Origin: Escarpia spicata | Taxonomy: Eukaryota > Annelida > Polychaeta > Sabellida > Siboglinidae | Direction of reading: 5' to 3' | NCBI GenBank assembly: GCA_963995525.1 | Contig: OZ023205.1 | Span: 48,351,748-48,415,747, forward strand | DNA: 64,000 bases | Part shown: positions 22,731-35,500 of the stretch, one piece after another | Layout: every line of letters starts with the position of its first letter | Numbering within the stretch: the first letter of the stretch is position 1 | Notes under the pieces: model-generated | What the model saw: only the letters and a program-made list of their open reading frames with translations | What the model was told of the DNA's origin: nothing | Database searches by the model: none | Program-made: the position numbers and the translations under genes

Positions 22731-24885
22731 TATCCCACCAGCCCAGTCACTCTTCCGACTTCACGACACGAGTACAGCGACATTCTGCTTCTTCTAATGA
22801 CAAATTTGTGGTAATCTGAAGGCGAGTAATTAGTTGAACGTGTCATTTTTCCAGAGGTAATATATTCAACAAGGATGGAATGTCTCTGTGATATCTGAAC
22901 TCATCTCAGCAACCTTGACTCGAGACTCTGGGATTCACATATGTCTGAAACAATAATATTTTTACATGTGATGCGTATCAGACTGCAGTGGTGGAGGTTT
23001 TGAGGTAACTTGTGCCCCGTTAATTCCACAAACCACACCTATGTATGACAGCTAGGCACACCTTTGCCCTCACTGCCGCAGTTGATCAACAACATGCAGT
23101 GATACATCCTTGTATTAGTACCTCTACAGCTCTCCTCGCTTTCTTATTTCATATCCTTAATTACTATATATATTCCACTTTAAGTTTTCACTCACTATAT
23201 TTTAAGGTTGGTTCACAGTAAATAGTCTGTACAATACACAACGTGTGGCTTAATTACTCATGAACTTGTCTTGCGTGAACCAAGGTTTCATGTGTCGAGT
23301 GCTATGAAGCACCTTCTCTCCATGCTAATATAAATCAATTCATATATGCCAGCCTACATACCTGGTAGTTACAGGAGAACCGATTATAAGGCTTTACTAG
23401 TTGCTAAATTTCACAAATGCAACATACTGTAACCCATAGATCTGAACCGGCATTACACCAACCTGTGATGCAAGACCCCAGCTTGACTATATTCGAGGCA
23501 TATTTAGATGTGTCTAACTTAGAATGAAGGTTTCACTGAATGAAGATGAAGAAGACGTCATTGATTATGAGCCTGTGCTGACATGTGAGACACCTGACAC
23601 TGTCACGTTACTGAACACTGGGCCTGGTCAACACTTCAACACATTAATTAGCAATCCCCTGCAGTCTTGCCTCCAACAGTTTCCATGGTAATGCTTAGAC
23701 ACCACAGTAGAACATGACGCACTTATACAATAACAGGCCTTTGAAGTCATACCACAAACCTATGCTATATAGGCATAAAGTCAATCTGGTCATTTTTAAC
23801 AATGTTTAATAGAATATTAAAACTATATTTAGTTTCAATGTGTCTAGTGGATTGGTATATGTAAATCCTAATCTATTTAATAACTTGACTGCGCAAATGT
23901 TTAATAATGATTACTGAACCATAAGTATGTTTTTAATACAATTTGACTGTTACCTGTTTAATGTTTCTTTTCAAATAACAATTATTATATTTACAAATGC
24001 CAAAACTGGTAAGAAGACAGATAGCAGTCAAATAATATTAAACAATTGTCATTAACGAAAATAAAAAAATTATTATATATATATATATATGGGTGGTCAA
24101 TATGTTAAATCTAGAACAGTTATACTTTAAACTACATTATAACATGATTTCAAAAAATATTTAATAATATTAGGCTTTGTACCTTTAAATGCCATGTGTT
24201 TACACTGTGTACCTGCAATAATCCTGAAGAAATCACTAGTTTGATACTGTTTGATCTTCGTACACACTGACAAGTTGTATACATGCATACTTGTATGGCG
24301 ACATTCTTATGTTCAAAGCTACACATATGCATGTACCTATCTCTATTCATACGGTGTTTTTGTGTATCATGATTACTCCAACACAAACACAGTTCACAAA
24401 TGCACGGACGTATATATTCTGTGGTTAACAGATAAATAAGCATACAGTGTGCTAATTAAATATGCAATTACTGGGAACATGACTCCAATGGTACACTACA
24501 ATTGCTGACATATATGTTTCCCAGAAATGTCTTCTACATAACAAAGTCCACAGCTAGACCTGTGTCACACTTACCATTGAGAATAGGACTGTAAGCCAAG
24601 TAGTGAGGAGGACTTGCAGTGGCCTGTCTTGGTGTGTGCAGTGTGTATGTGGTAGCCACAGCACGCAGCAAGTGAACAATAAAGAGGGGCCGTACCTGTC
24701 TGGTGAACCTACTAACAAGATCAATATAACCACTGATAGTTTCCGTTTTCTCACCTGAATGTATGCATTATCATGAAAGATCAATAGCGTTTGCTTTGTA
24801 CATACATTAGGGCCTGTCTCAAAAGTGACATATGGTCGACTAAAGGGATTTATAAAAAAATATCGGCAGAGCCAGATTATCAGGC
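22731..24885. other. 5' flank of kinesin A, no gene recognised
   Basis: This probably holds the promoter and any non-coding first exon of kinesin A. I see no TATA box at a convincing position and no conserved coding sequence. A short (TA)n tract lies at about 24073-24090. Confidence 0.5.
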
Positions 24886-26026
24886 CTCGACATTAGCACT
24901 GGCCCGCTGACCAAGCTCCTTTTTTGATGTTGTCGGGCCAGTTTGGGCCACCAGTTTTCATATTTTACTGCCATGGCCACTGGTTTCGATCCAATTGTCC
25001 ACCATCGTGTATCCGGTACCCCGACACTACCTAAAAAAATATGACAACCCTAAAACCTAATCTTTTTATTTTATATTTAAATCAATGTTTGTTTCATTAC
25101 ATTTTAGTCATAACTACTTAAATAATGGCAAACTCAGTCATGCGTATACAATGACGTGTATGTACTGCCAAACTCATTTGTACATGCCCGTGTGATTGGC
25201 GAATGGCGGGGGGGTCATTAATTAATCAATTATTCACCCAATAAGTGGTCTTGTTACATGTTGGCTATGGTTGGCAGAAAATCTCAAATGTCTGCATGAT
25301 AAAACGCTAGTACATACAATATTCCATAATGGAACTGCATCAAGGAAATTTTTTATACTGTCAAACATTTTATACCATTACTAAAGACCATGGCTGCAGC
25401 GGTGGATCTTGTAATACAGCTGTGCCTTGGGCGATACAAGACTAAGAACTCTGGACAGTATTCACATTGTAGCACACTGACGCGTTGTTTACATCGGCAT
25501 CGGTCATTGCCAGTCATAATGATAACTCGATGGTATCAGCGTTCAGATACACATTTATTATGGTACAATGTGCCTGATCCTGGCAATATCGGCCTTAGCA
25601 TTGAGCTTCAGGCACAGCCAAAACCAAGAAATGCTTTTGATGTGCTGACAACAGCCAGCTAAAGTATCAAACTGCGAGATGAAAATAGGTCGGTGACGTC
25701 TCAGATTTTGCATTAATAGCAAACTGCAGAATGATACCACGATTAAAAATCGTCATTTAACTTTGCGCTATAACTTCTTATAGTCGCTATATTAATTTCA
25801 TAAACGATGTGCTCAAATAAGAACTTCGGAAAAGTCAGCATGACGTCGGTCCAAGCAAACCTTAGACTTTGTGGATTTCTTCAGTGATGTGACCAACAGG
25901 CACCTCAGTATCAACATATTTTTTTTATCAAAATCCAAGCCAGTAACTTTTTTAGGCAGGCCAGTAACATTTCAAATCTACTGGCCCCCTGGGCCAGTAA
26001 ATACAACACCTTAATGTCAAGGCATG
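24886..26026. mobile_element. Possible foldback element with inverted ends
   Basis: The left end reads GCCTCGACATTAGCACTGGC. The right end, read on the other strand, gives GCCTTGACATTAAGG with ACTGGCCC shortly after. Inside each end, GGCCAGT/ACTGGCC phrases recur several times. This suggests an element of about 1.1 kb with degenerate inverted termini. No target duplication was seen. The open frame at 25390-25662 is inside it and is not recognisable. Confidence 0.35.
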
Positions 26027-26329
26027 CTTAATTTTGTCACAATCCGAGCTCAGTGGTGCACCAAAACCAAAGGATTAAGCATTCTCGTACTTGTGTGCTA
26101 GGTGAAAGTCTTAATTGGTGTGAAAAGAAAATAGGCCTTCATCTTACTAATTGTTACTGTAAGATAAATTAATCATAAGTTACCAAGTTGCTTGCATCAG
26201 ATCTTGGTCTTAGGCTTAGCAGTATATGCCCTGAACTGTCACATAATAACAATGTTAACGGTCAGCATATTATTACGCCTTACGCAGCCAGATCTGGCGG
26301 ACCTGTGGCAATGTCAGTGACAAGGGTGT

Positions 26330-27313
26330 TTCAGTTTCACGCTGTGTTGTTTACCAACCTAGCTTTAGACAGTATTGAATTTGTAAATTATGCATGTTAC
26401 AAAACAATAGTTAGGCCTCATTCAGAATATTGTATACAAGCATGGAGGCCATATCACAAGGACATAGATATGCTACAAAGAGTACAGATATCGCTAGAAG
26501 GACATAGATATATGCTAGAAAGAGTACAGAGGAGAGCGACTAAAATGATACCAAAACTGAGGGATCTTAGTTACGAAATACATGTACGCCTAAAAGAATG
26601 TGGTTTAACTACACTAGAGACCAGGAGATTGGGAGGAGATCAGATAGAAGTGTTTAAAATATTGAATGGTTATGAAAATATTGATAGAAATAATTTTTCT
26701 CAGTTAAGAAGAGTTAAGAAATTAAGATAGAAGGACTAGTGGACATGAAGTTACAATTTACATTAGTATGCTCACGTCCGGAATATTCGGGGCAGGTCAA
26801 AATTTATGGTTCTGAAATCTTGTGTTCTAACGCTCTTGGCCTATTTTAATACACTGCGTGGTCTTGCACAGATTCATGTGACATGCGAACAATTTACAGT
26901 GTAAATAGGACCCACAAATGTTGACACCGGCGTCTTCGATGTGGTTTGGATTTCGCCGGAATAATTTTGTAAGTACTTCAGTCAAAACAACTTTTGTAAG
27001 TTTGTTTGCAGAAATTGTAAGGAATGTATTAGAGATTTTGCACGTCAATATTATGGAAGAATTTGATCAGGTTTTAGTAAAAATGGCAAAACACGATTGG
27101 ACCCACGAATTTTGCCCCCACCAGTATAAAGCCATTAATTTGATTAAACGAGCAGTGTAGTCTGTAGACTGTAGTCACTGTAGATTAGATTAAGAAAGTT
27201 CTCGTTTTCACAAAGGACTGTAAATGAATGGAACAGATTATCTGCTGATTGTGTGGGTGCTAGTAGCGTGAATATGTTTAAAAATAAAACCGACACATAC
27301 CTCAAAAGTAGAT
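26330..27313 (+). pseudogene. LINE reverse-transcriptase C-terminal fragment, interrupted
   Basis: From about 26390 the plus strand encodes a CR1/Jockey-like RT tail: YKTIVRPHSEYCIQAW, RVQRRATKMIPKLRDLSY, LKECGLTTLETRRLGGDQIE and VFKILNGYENIDRN. The last part, SQRTVNEWNRLSADCVGASS, lies at about 27190-27313. The fragment has two lesions. A short tandem duplication (26455-26530) repeats the 'LxRVQ' stretch. About 380 bp of unrelated sequence separates the two parts at roughly 26770-27150. It sits between the two divergent kinesins. Confidence 0.85.
26775..27150. other. Unrelated insertion inside the LINE fragment
   Basis: This block interrupts the RT tail. It contains an 80-codon open frame on the plus strand (26918-27160) that does not look like LINE sequence and that I do not recognise. 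No terminal repeats or target duplication could be fixed. It may be a short non-autonomous element. Confidence 0.4.
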
Positions 27314-27450
27314 AACAAGGATTGGACTCTCGATAATCAGATAAACCAAAACTAAAAGCTTGTTGTTCACCTGCCATCTACTAACTAGTAACTAGTACTA
27401 TCTAGACTCGAGTTAATTTTCTGTGTGGCAATCTTGTTAAATAATATACA
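27300..27450. repeat. Dispersed repeat family, copy 3
   Basis: GATTGGACTCTCGATAATCAG and TGTGGCAATCTTGTTAAAT phrases recur here, in the same order as in the copy at 20035-20130. It directly follows the LINE fragment. Confidence 0.45.
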
Positions 27451-28104
27451 ATGATGAGAACATACGTAATGCCACAACACACACGTCCAATTCCGCCAAC
27501 GCTTATTGCTTCTATTGTATTGAAAGCACTCTATTAATAGTCTATAGCATTGATTACAAGACAACTAGGCAACTAGGCAAGTTGCAACTTGCATCTTGTA
27601 GCGCTCCCCGCCATTAGCTTCCTTATACCAGTCCATTCGCTAGATGGCGTCAGTAGAATGGTGATGCCGAAGAACTTGGAAATTGGAGTGAGCGTTTCAA
27701 CTTTCATTTGCATTACATTTCTAAAGCTTCTAATTTTAAGGTGACGTTTCGAAAAGAACCAAGTTTATGTCTTTGAAAGAGCTACTACATATTTAAGATG
27801 TATCACTAATGTGAGTGATGGCTTATGTCATTGCCAGTTTGAAATTGTATCCTGTCGTTTGAACTTTGTCTTGAACTTGAAGTTTAACCAAGTCCAGGAC
27901 CAACACAACAGTCACCAAGTCCCAGGGCACCGTCAATTCCCCATGGCCACGTGGCAGAGAGTGGTTGAGGCTGTGGCCGTGTGAGTGTGGCAGTGTAGCA
28001 TGTGTCCTGGGTATGCAGTTTGCGATCACGAAGTCCTACGAGCGCTCGAGTCCTGTGTTCAGTGTTTCCTAGCTATGGCATGGACCATGGTAGGGTGGTC
28101 GAAC

Positions 28105-28625
28105 CAAAATTTTGTTTCGTAATTTTCCCCTGATAATAGTCACTATGTATATATAGTATAGGAAGTACAATGGTAGTTGTTTCGTGTATCTAAGGGAGAT
28201 ATATTAAAAAGAACTGCAGCTTGGCAAAGTTTCCAATTTTCTGACAGATCTAATTTTGCATACAAATCACAATAATATTTTTAATTTCCTCCCGATAATA
28301 GTCACTAATAGAAATGCAATGGTGCTTGTTTCATATACATTAAATTAAATATTAAGGAAACTGCAGTTTTTGAAAGTTTCAAATTTCATGATGTTTTCCC
28401 CAAAATGTCTGGCAGATCTGATTTTGCATATTCACAAGAACATTTTTTCTAAGATATTTTCTCACATAGTGGTCACTATAAGAAGTATAATGCTGTTCAT
28501 GTCGTGTAGTTAAGTGCAAAGTTAAGGAACCTACAGTTTTTCAAAGTTCAAAATTTAATGATTTTTTCTTAACGTTTTCTGATGGATCTGATTTTGAATA
28601 TAAATCACACAAAAATTACTTTTTA
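28105..28625. repeat. Tandem repeat of about 170 bp, three copies
   Basis: Three diverged copies follow each other. Each contains a GATAATAGTCACTA-like phrase, an ACTGCAGTTTTTGAAAG-like phrase and TCTGATTTTGCATA. Copies begin near 28105, 28281 and 28441. No coding sequence is evident. Confidence 0.75.
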
Positions 28626-28708
28626 TTGTCTTGAGTTTTTTGCCATCAAAACCAAATAAGGCCAATACAAAATTACATGTAACAATAAATAGACACATAA
28701 AAAGTAAA

Positions 28709-28831
<123 letters not shown>

Positions 28832-28974
28832 CAATACCATTTAATCATGAACACAACACAGCAGCTGAGCAAAGATGATCAGTGTGGTTCTATCTTCATA
28901 ACATTAAAACAACTGTATGAAGTTGTAACTACATGAAAGGCATTGTTGATTGGGCTGTGGATTAGAACCACAAA

Positions 28975-29172
28975 TTGACAATAATAGTCTCCCATTACAC
29001 AACACTTGTTATATTGGGCAAAACAAATAACTGCTATGATTGACAAGCCAATTAACTCGCAATACACTGGAACAAAATGCCAATAATAGTCCCCCATTAC
29101 ACAATACTTGTTATACTGGGCAAAACCCATAACTACTATGATTAACAAACCAATTAACTTGTAATATACTGT
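28975..29172. repeat. Direct duplication of about 112 bp
   Basis: The phrases AATAGTCTCCCATTACACAA, TTGTTATATTGGGCAAAAC and CTATGATTGACAAGCCAATT recur about 112 bp later with a few changes (CCCCCATTACACAA, TACTGGGCAAAAC, ATGATTAACAAACC). Only two copies are present. Confidence 0.85.
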
Positions 29173-30053
29173 GGTTAAACCCATTGTTATCATCAACAAT
29201 AGGGCCTACTATTATACTTATTTGTTTATGATTATATATTCAGTTAATATATGCAATAAGTCATAATGTTTATTTAATGTATATTATTATATATTATTAT
29301 TATACAATAATGTGACAAATGAAAAGATATAATTTTATTTTTTAATTTTAAACATAAAAAAGAAAACTGGTATATACATATTAAATACATAAATAAAACT
29401 CTAAACTCTATCGATGGACATTTCAATATGGACGTATTCATTAACATAATCTCGCAAATCAGTTTGATAGGTGAGGCCTGTCAACGTGATCCAAGATGGC
29501 CGCACGCATAAAACCAAAAAAATAAATACGACACTGAGAGTAAAAAAATAATTACCGCTCATAAACACTGCCAAAAAAAACTTTTTTCAGCGCATATACA
29601 CAAACTGACATTATTACAACATAAGAAAATTCACAAACGAACAGGTAGAATGCATGATAATAAACTATGGCCACTAAACTGGCACCCCTGTCTCCCATGT
29701 TGTCAGAAGGGGAGGTAAATCGGTCTGACCTCCCTAGCCATGGTATAGCTACATTAACTTAACCACATACAACATAATTACAAGTCATCATGCCAATTGA
29801 CTTCTTCCATACTTTCTGTGCCTGTGGCTGAACATATTATTAATTATTTATTATTGCCTATGTGTGGTATTTGGACTAACAACCTATTCTATCTATATTA
29901 TTGCCTGTGTGGATTAACAATCTATTCTCAAATTAACAACGTGTACATTTCAATAACACGTTATCATAAACGTGGCAGAATTCTTCTAAAATACAATGGC
30001 ACAGTCACCATCGTCACGCCTCCTGTCTGAAGTACCATGGTTGACAAAGTCAA

Positions 30054-32547
30054 ATGATGGGCAGTGCCTGTCCAAAGTTGAAGAATAGACCAACCACCAA
30101 TCAAACACCACGGTCAACACTTATATCACCAAGAGCAAGGACAAGCCGTCGCAGTCAGGAGACTCGAGTGGACTTGGGAAGAGATACCCTTTGGCAATCT
30201 GGTTCTTCCTATACTGACCGAAACTGGGAGTATTATTGGCAGGAAAGGTTTGTCCAAGGGCTCATGGAAAGTGAAGATTTTGAGTTTCCCCAGTATGAGG
30301 TAAGTGTGTTGTTATGCAGATGTGCTGTTTTATATATTTGATAGAGTTTCCGATTAAACTAAGAATTAGAATGTTTAGATTTTTGTGTATAGAGCAGTGG
30401 TTGGATTTAACCAGATTTAGCAAGATTGCCATCTAACGTTGCATGCTCCAAATGAAATATAGAGACAGAAAGCCTTTAGCTTCTTGAGAGTCCAATAATT
30501 TTCTACCTGAGTATAACCCGTCTTATCAGATTAATTAATCCTTATCTGTAAATTCTATTATTAAACATATTCACACTACATATTTGGACACTACATATTT
30601 GGACATCAAAGAACTTGATTTGCAATGGGCTAAACAATTGAGGAACCAGATTTAAACAGAGAATAATAAAACAATACACTGTATTTGTTTACATCTACAT
30701 TTATGTTTTACTTTAAAAGTATTGAATATGTATAGCTGTTTGTTAATTTAGAGAATGATGCATTAACTAATTAGGACAGTTGTGTCATGTTGACCTTTTT
30801 CTGTCAGAACACTGACGATGTCATCTTGGAGACGTTCTTCCACCAGAATGGCAAAGAATTCCAGTGTATGTACCAGTCAGGGTGTAGGTTCTACTTGGAT
30901 TCCTGGCAGTCGCAGGTAGGTAACCTCATACCTACTACCTAGGCCTCACTGTAACTTTTGGTACGTTTCATGTTATTCAGGTTTGCAATTCACCATTACG
31001 TCATTTTTGACTGACATTTTTGTAATTGGTATATGGGCATTGATCCCCTCTCTCTTTGTACACTCTGTATGAATTGGTAAATGTTGAGAGTTGTGATCGA
31101 CCCATAAGAGTAAGACCATCTAATTTCAGAAACCACATAAGAATTATTAATAAAATCGATTAATCTGATTTTCATTTTTAACTAATTTAAAAGTTTTGCT
31201 TTATGATATGTTGCCTTTCAACACCCGTTTTTAGGGATCACTCTTGTGTGCATGCTACCCAAGATTACTTTTTATTAACCATACCTTTTGAATATCAGCT
31301 TATTGACTTACAGCATGACTTGGTTACTGTATGGTTTAGTTCAACAAGGAAATGCACATTTGTAGCAGTGGCTGCCTTTCCCAGAAGAGTGGAAGAGACA
31401 GGGAATTTTGACAACCAACACCATCCTGGCTGACAAGCCTGTGGGTTTCTTATAAACATTCACTGATGAACCAACATCGTTCACTGATGAACCAACATCG
31501 TTTGTTGTAAATATATCTTAAATGATGAAATGAGTACATTTAATAAAAAAGAAAACAATAATACTAGACAAATAATAATTTATTATTAATGGAAAAGATA
31601 ATAATTTTAGTGCAGTGAGTTCTAAGGTGATTGCCTTTTTAGAATTGTTAACAGGATTCATACCCTATGGTCATGGTTTTTGTGATAGTTACAACCTGGG
31701 ACACCAGGCAGTACCCAAGCCACACCAGTGCAAGCAGTCCCTACTGTACACACGACAATGGATGACAGAGAGGGCTACATTGATCACCCTACCAGGGGCA
31801 GACTGGAAACTTACATCTTTGAGGTGTGTTTAATGCAGTCTGTAAAGAGTATTAGACCACACCATGATGGAGGTAACAATATATGCCTCAGTGCACTGGA
31901 GAAATCAGATATGTTTATGTTATATACTAGCAAAATAAAACAAACACGGTGACAAACAAAATATTTGTGACAATTTGTGATCATGATGTAACATGCCACT
32001 GTTGAAAAACGATCACTGTAGAAGCCCTGTTTATTTTAATTAACAGGCCCTGACATTCTACGTATCTTTAGTCGCAGCCCAGAAATAGCCGAGCTACCCA
32101 CACTAATAATGATGTAGACTTGTTTACATTGAACAGACACCATACCTTCAATGGCTATTTCTTCAATTTTCTGTCCCACGTAATACCATCTTCTCTGTGC
32201 GGCTTCCTCTGCTTGCACCTTCTTCTGTAACTCACTACTTTTGCTATCCTCACACACTGCTCTGCGTGAGTTCATAAAGCTGTCCACTTGCTAATGATCT
32301 TTTGGGGTTCTAGTAGGTATTGTGTAAATTATTGCAACATACGCCTAATGCTTTCCTAAATTAAATGATTGATCCACCATATATTTAATCTTTCTGTAGC
32401 ATAATAGTTCAGTTCTGCACTATTGATTACCAGGAGAAGAGGAATGTTCACTACTTCTTTGACCCCACATTTGGGGATTGGCTGCAGCTGCCTTTATCAT
32501 GGGAACTTCGCTCGGAACACGTTCGCAGACTTATGGCTCCTATTGAG
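30054..32547 (+). CDS. Kinesin B N-terminal region (exons 1-5)
   Basis: Exon 1 is diverged from copy A except for its end (DFEFPQYE versus EFELPQYE). Exon 2 ([20 protein letters not shown]) is almost the same in both copies. Exon 4 shares [17 protein letters not shown], and exon 5 shares [20 protein letters not shown]. Unlike copy A, the start (MMGSACPK) has a Cys near the N-terminus and no ideal myristoylation context, so membrane attachment may differ between the paralogues. Intron 3 is only about 250 bp here. Confidence 0.8.
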
Positions 32548-35500
32548 GTAAGAATTGTTGGTAAGGATTGAGTTTATTCAAATCCTTCCTCAACTAAGTT
32601 TACTCGACTAACATTTTGGATCTGTTTTTAGTGTCTTTTTAATACTGATAAATCACTAACATGTTTCTATTTAATAGGGTATTACAATTTGTTGACTATA
32701 TACCTGTTATTTTCATATATATTGCTCCACGGGGTTAGCTAGACCAGACATTCCAGCAAAAGTACACAGTGCTTGCATAAACTACCCCAAATGGTATGCA
32801 TCTGTTGGTTTCTATCTACATCGACCCTTGCCACTACCCAACAAATATTTGTATTTTATATCATGAGCCAGCATAATCACTTATGGAATCTCAAGTGATT
32901 TTTTTAAACAAACTGCACTGCTAACATGCACGAGTTGTGCTATCTGATCTGTGATAATAAATGAATATATTTAATAAATATACAATAACAAAATCAAATC
33001 AAGTTACATTTGCAATACATGACTTCCTGGATATGACCTGAACAAATTGTAGAAAAGCATTTGATTGATTTTGTGGCACCTTTGGCAAAGTTAAGTTTGA
33101 CTTTTCTTCTGAAGGTATGATAAGAAAGAGGATGGTGTGCAAGAGATGGCTAATACGTTGTGTTCTTTGTCCTTGTTCACTGAACGGGTTGAAATTGGGC
33201 TTAGTATTGTTGAACCAATCGACCAGTTTCTTCTCTCCATATCTTCCTGTCAGCAGCCTCCTCTCCATCTTTCATCCTCACACGCTTGTCTCATGTCCGT
33301 CCTCACACAGTCCTCCCATCTCAGTGGTGGCCTTCTGTGTCTTTGGTGTTGTTCTGCCTCTGGTCTCATTGCAAGTTTGTCTTCATTCACCCTTGCCAAA
33401 AGGCCTGCCCATCTCATCTGGCTTCTCACCATACATTACATCACTAATACATTTTATGTCACCGATACATTATGTCCACTAGAATGTGACCCTGTGTATA
33501 GGAGACATTGACAGACTGGCAAGACAGACATGACATTCTGGCGGCTCTCAGGGCCAGCAACTACGATCCTCACATCTGCATCGAAAACTACCTGGCTCTG
33601 GCTGATAGAGGTAATGCTTAGCTTCTTCTTTCACATGCTCCTCTATGTAACTAGGTATTGGTCTTATTTATTTTGCAAAGTCCAGAAAAATGTGTAATGT
33701 TCTGTATTGCTTCAACCCATTCTCCACTGCCACCAGTACATGGTGTGGAACTTGCGATTTGGAGTGATCAAAAATGGTTACCAAAACCACAACTAATAGT
33801 TGCCAGATTCAACTGATGTGACCTGGTTACCAAGTCATTACTCACCATGCTGTCCATTTCTGATATCCACAATGGCATCAACGTGCATTAATGTCTGTTC
33901 CACTCGATAGGTGGTGTCACTGTGTAGATTTATCTTCCCTGTGATGTGTGGTGACTATTCATTTTTTGACATTGCGAACTTATGCATCCATCCCTAATGA
34001 TTGGAGTTTTGTTTACATATATTCCACAAGGCATAATATAAAATCTGCATGAAAATAACATGACAAAATACCTAGCACAATTGCAAAAGTCACATTTGAT
34101 TACCTTGATATGATCTTCCTTCACAGCAGCTGTGTTGATACCGAAACATGCTGACAGCAGTCAGTTAGTGTGTGAAATGGACCGTGCCATTAAGGACCTT
34201 CACAGGACCATTGATAACCTGGTGCGTGCGCAACACATACTTGATGACTATTGTTCTGTCAGTGTAAACATAAACCAAGCTTGGCAGGTTTCCTTTGATT
34301 AATGATTAATGAATTTCATAATTAAACATAACAATTATACACGTATGTGTGTGTTAAACTGATTAATTCCGGTATTATAGTGAACTAATCTTGCCACCAT
34401 CATACAAGGTTCATTTCTTCAGCATAATTAAAATGTCTTTTGCCCAGACAAGCAGTGAGCTTTAATTCAAAGTGTTTTGCAGTATCTCAGAAATGGGAGT
34501 TGGAGGTGATGTTTACTGACTGTGAATCTGATAAGTGTTTTGTTACAGAGACACGAGTTGGAGGTGAACAGTCGTCACCTTCAGACAGAGCAGCAAGACA
34601 GAAGATCTGCAGAGGAACAGGTCAGAAACACTCTCTCCATTAGTCTTCAGTGGCTTTAATTGTCCGTCATACATTTGATTCAGGACAACAAGCCATGTCT
34701 CTACCGCAACCAGACCTGGGGCAGAAGTACTCGGTACTCGTGTACTCGAGTACATTTTTGAAGTACTCGTTCTCGAAAAACTTATGGGTCATGTACTCGT
34801 ACTCATACTCATTGTACTCAAATTTTACGAGTACATCTGAGTACTTTCTCAAAATGTACTGGGGAAAATAAATTTATTTGTAATTATAAAATGAAACTTT
34901 CCTGAAGTATTTAAATGTTCAACTAGTTTTAAATACTTTGTTATTTCTGATAGAATACCACCTTACCATCCATTCACATAGTACAACCTCATTCTCTGAT
35001 AACCATAACTATGATACCCAAACATGGCAGCATCTTTTTCCAGTCAGAAACACCCAGTTAAGAGCACAATAATCATAGGCTATCAGTTCAGGCCATAAAC
35101 CTGTTTGTTCATTTAAGTCACCAGGATGTCCATAAAGAGTCAATTAGCAGTTAACCCACCATTTAGGCAGGAAATGCCTTTGATGTAGACTGGAGGCCAT
35201 GCCACTGGGCACTGGCTAACAGTGCTAACTGCTAAGAACAAGAACTGACAGCAGTCTTCCTCTGTAGATGTATAAGGTGGCTCAAGTCAGACTGCCTCCT
35301 ACACTAGTATAATCCGGTGCCTGCAGCCTGGTTAAAAAGTCCAAAGGGGATTTTGAGCCTGTTGTGCTAACCCTCTCTAAAACCAGTAGTCTACGTTCAG
35401 AAAATATAAATTGCAAATTTCTAAGTATTCCGCCCTGAACGGTGCAGGCTAATTAAGACTCAACCTTCAACAACTCATGTTCAGGTGCAATGGCAAATAG

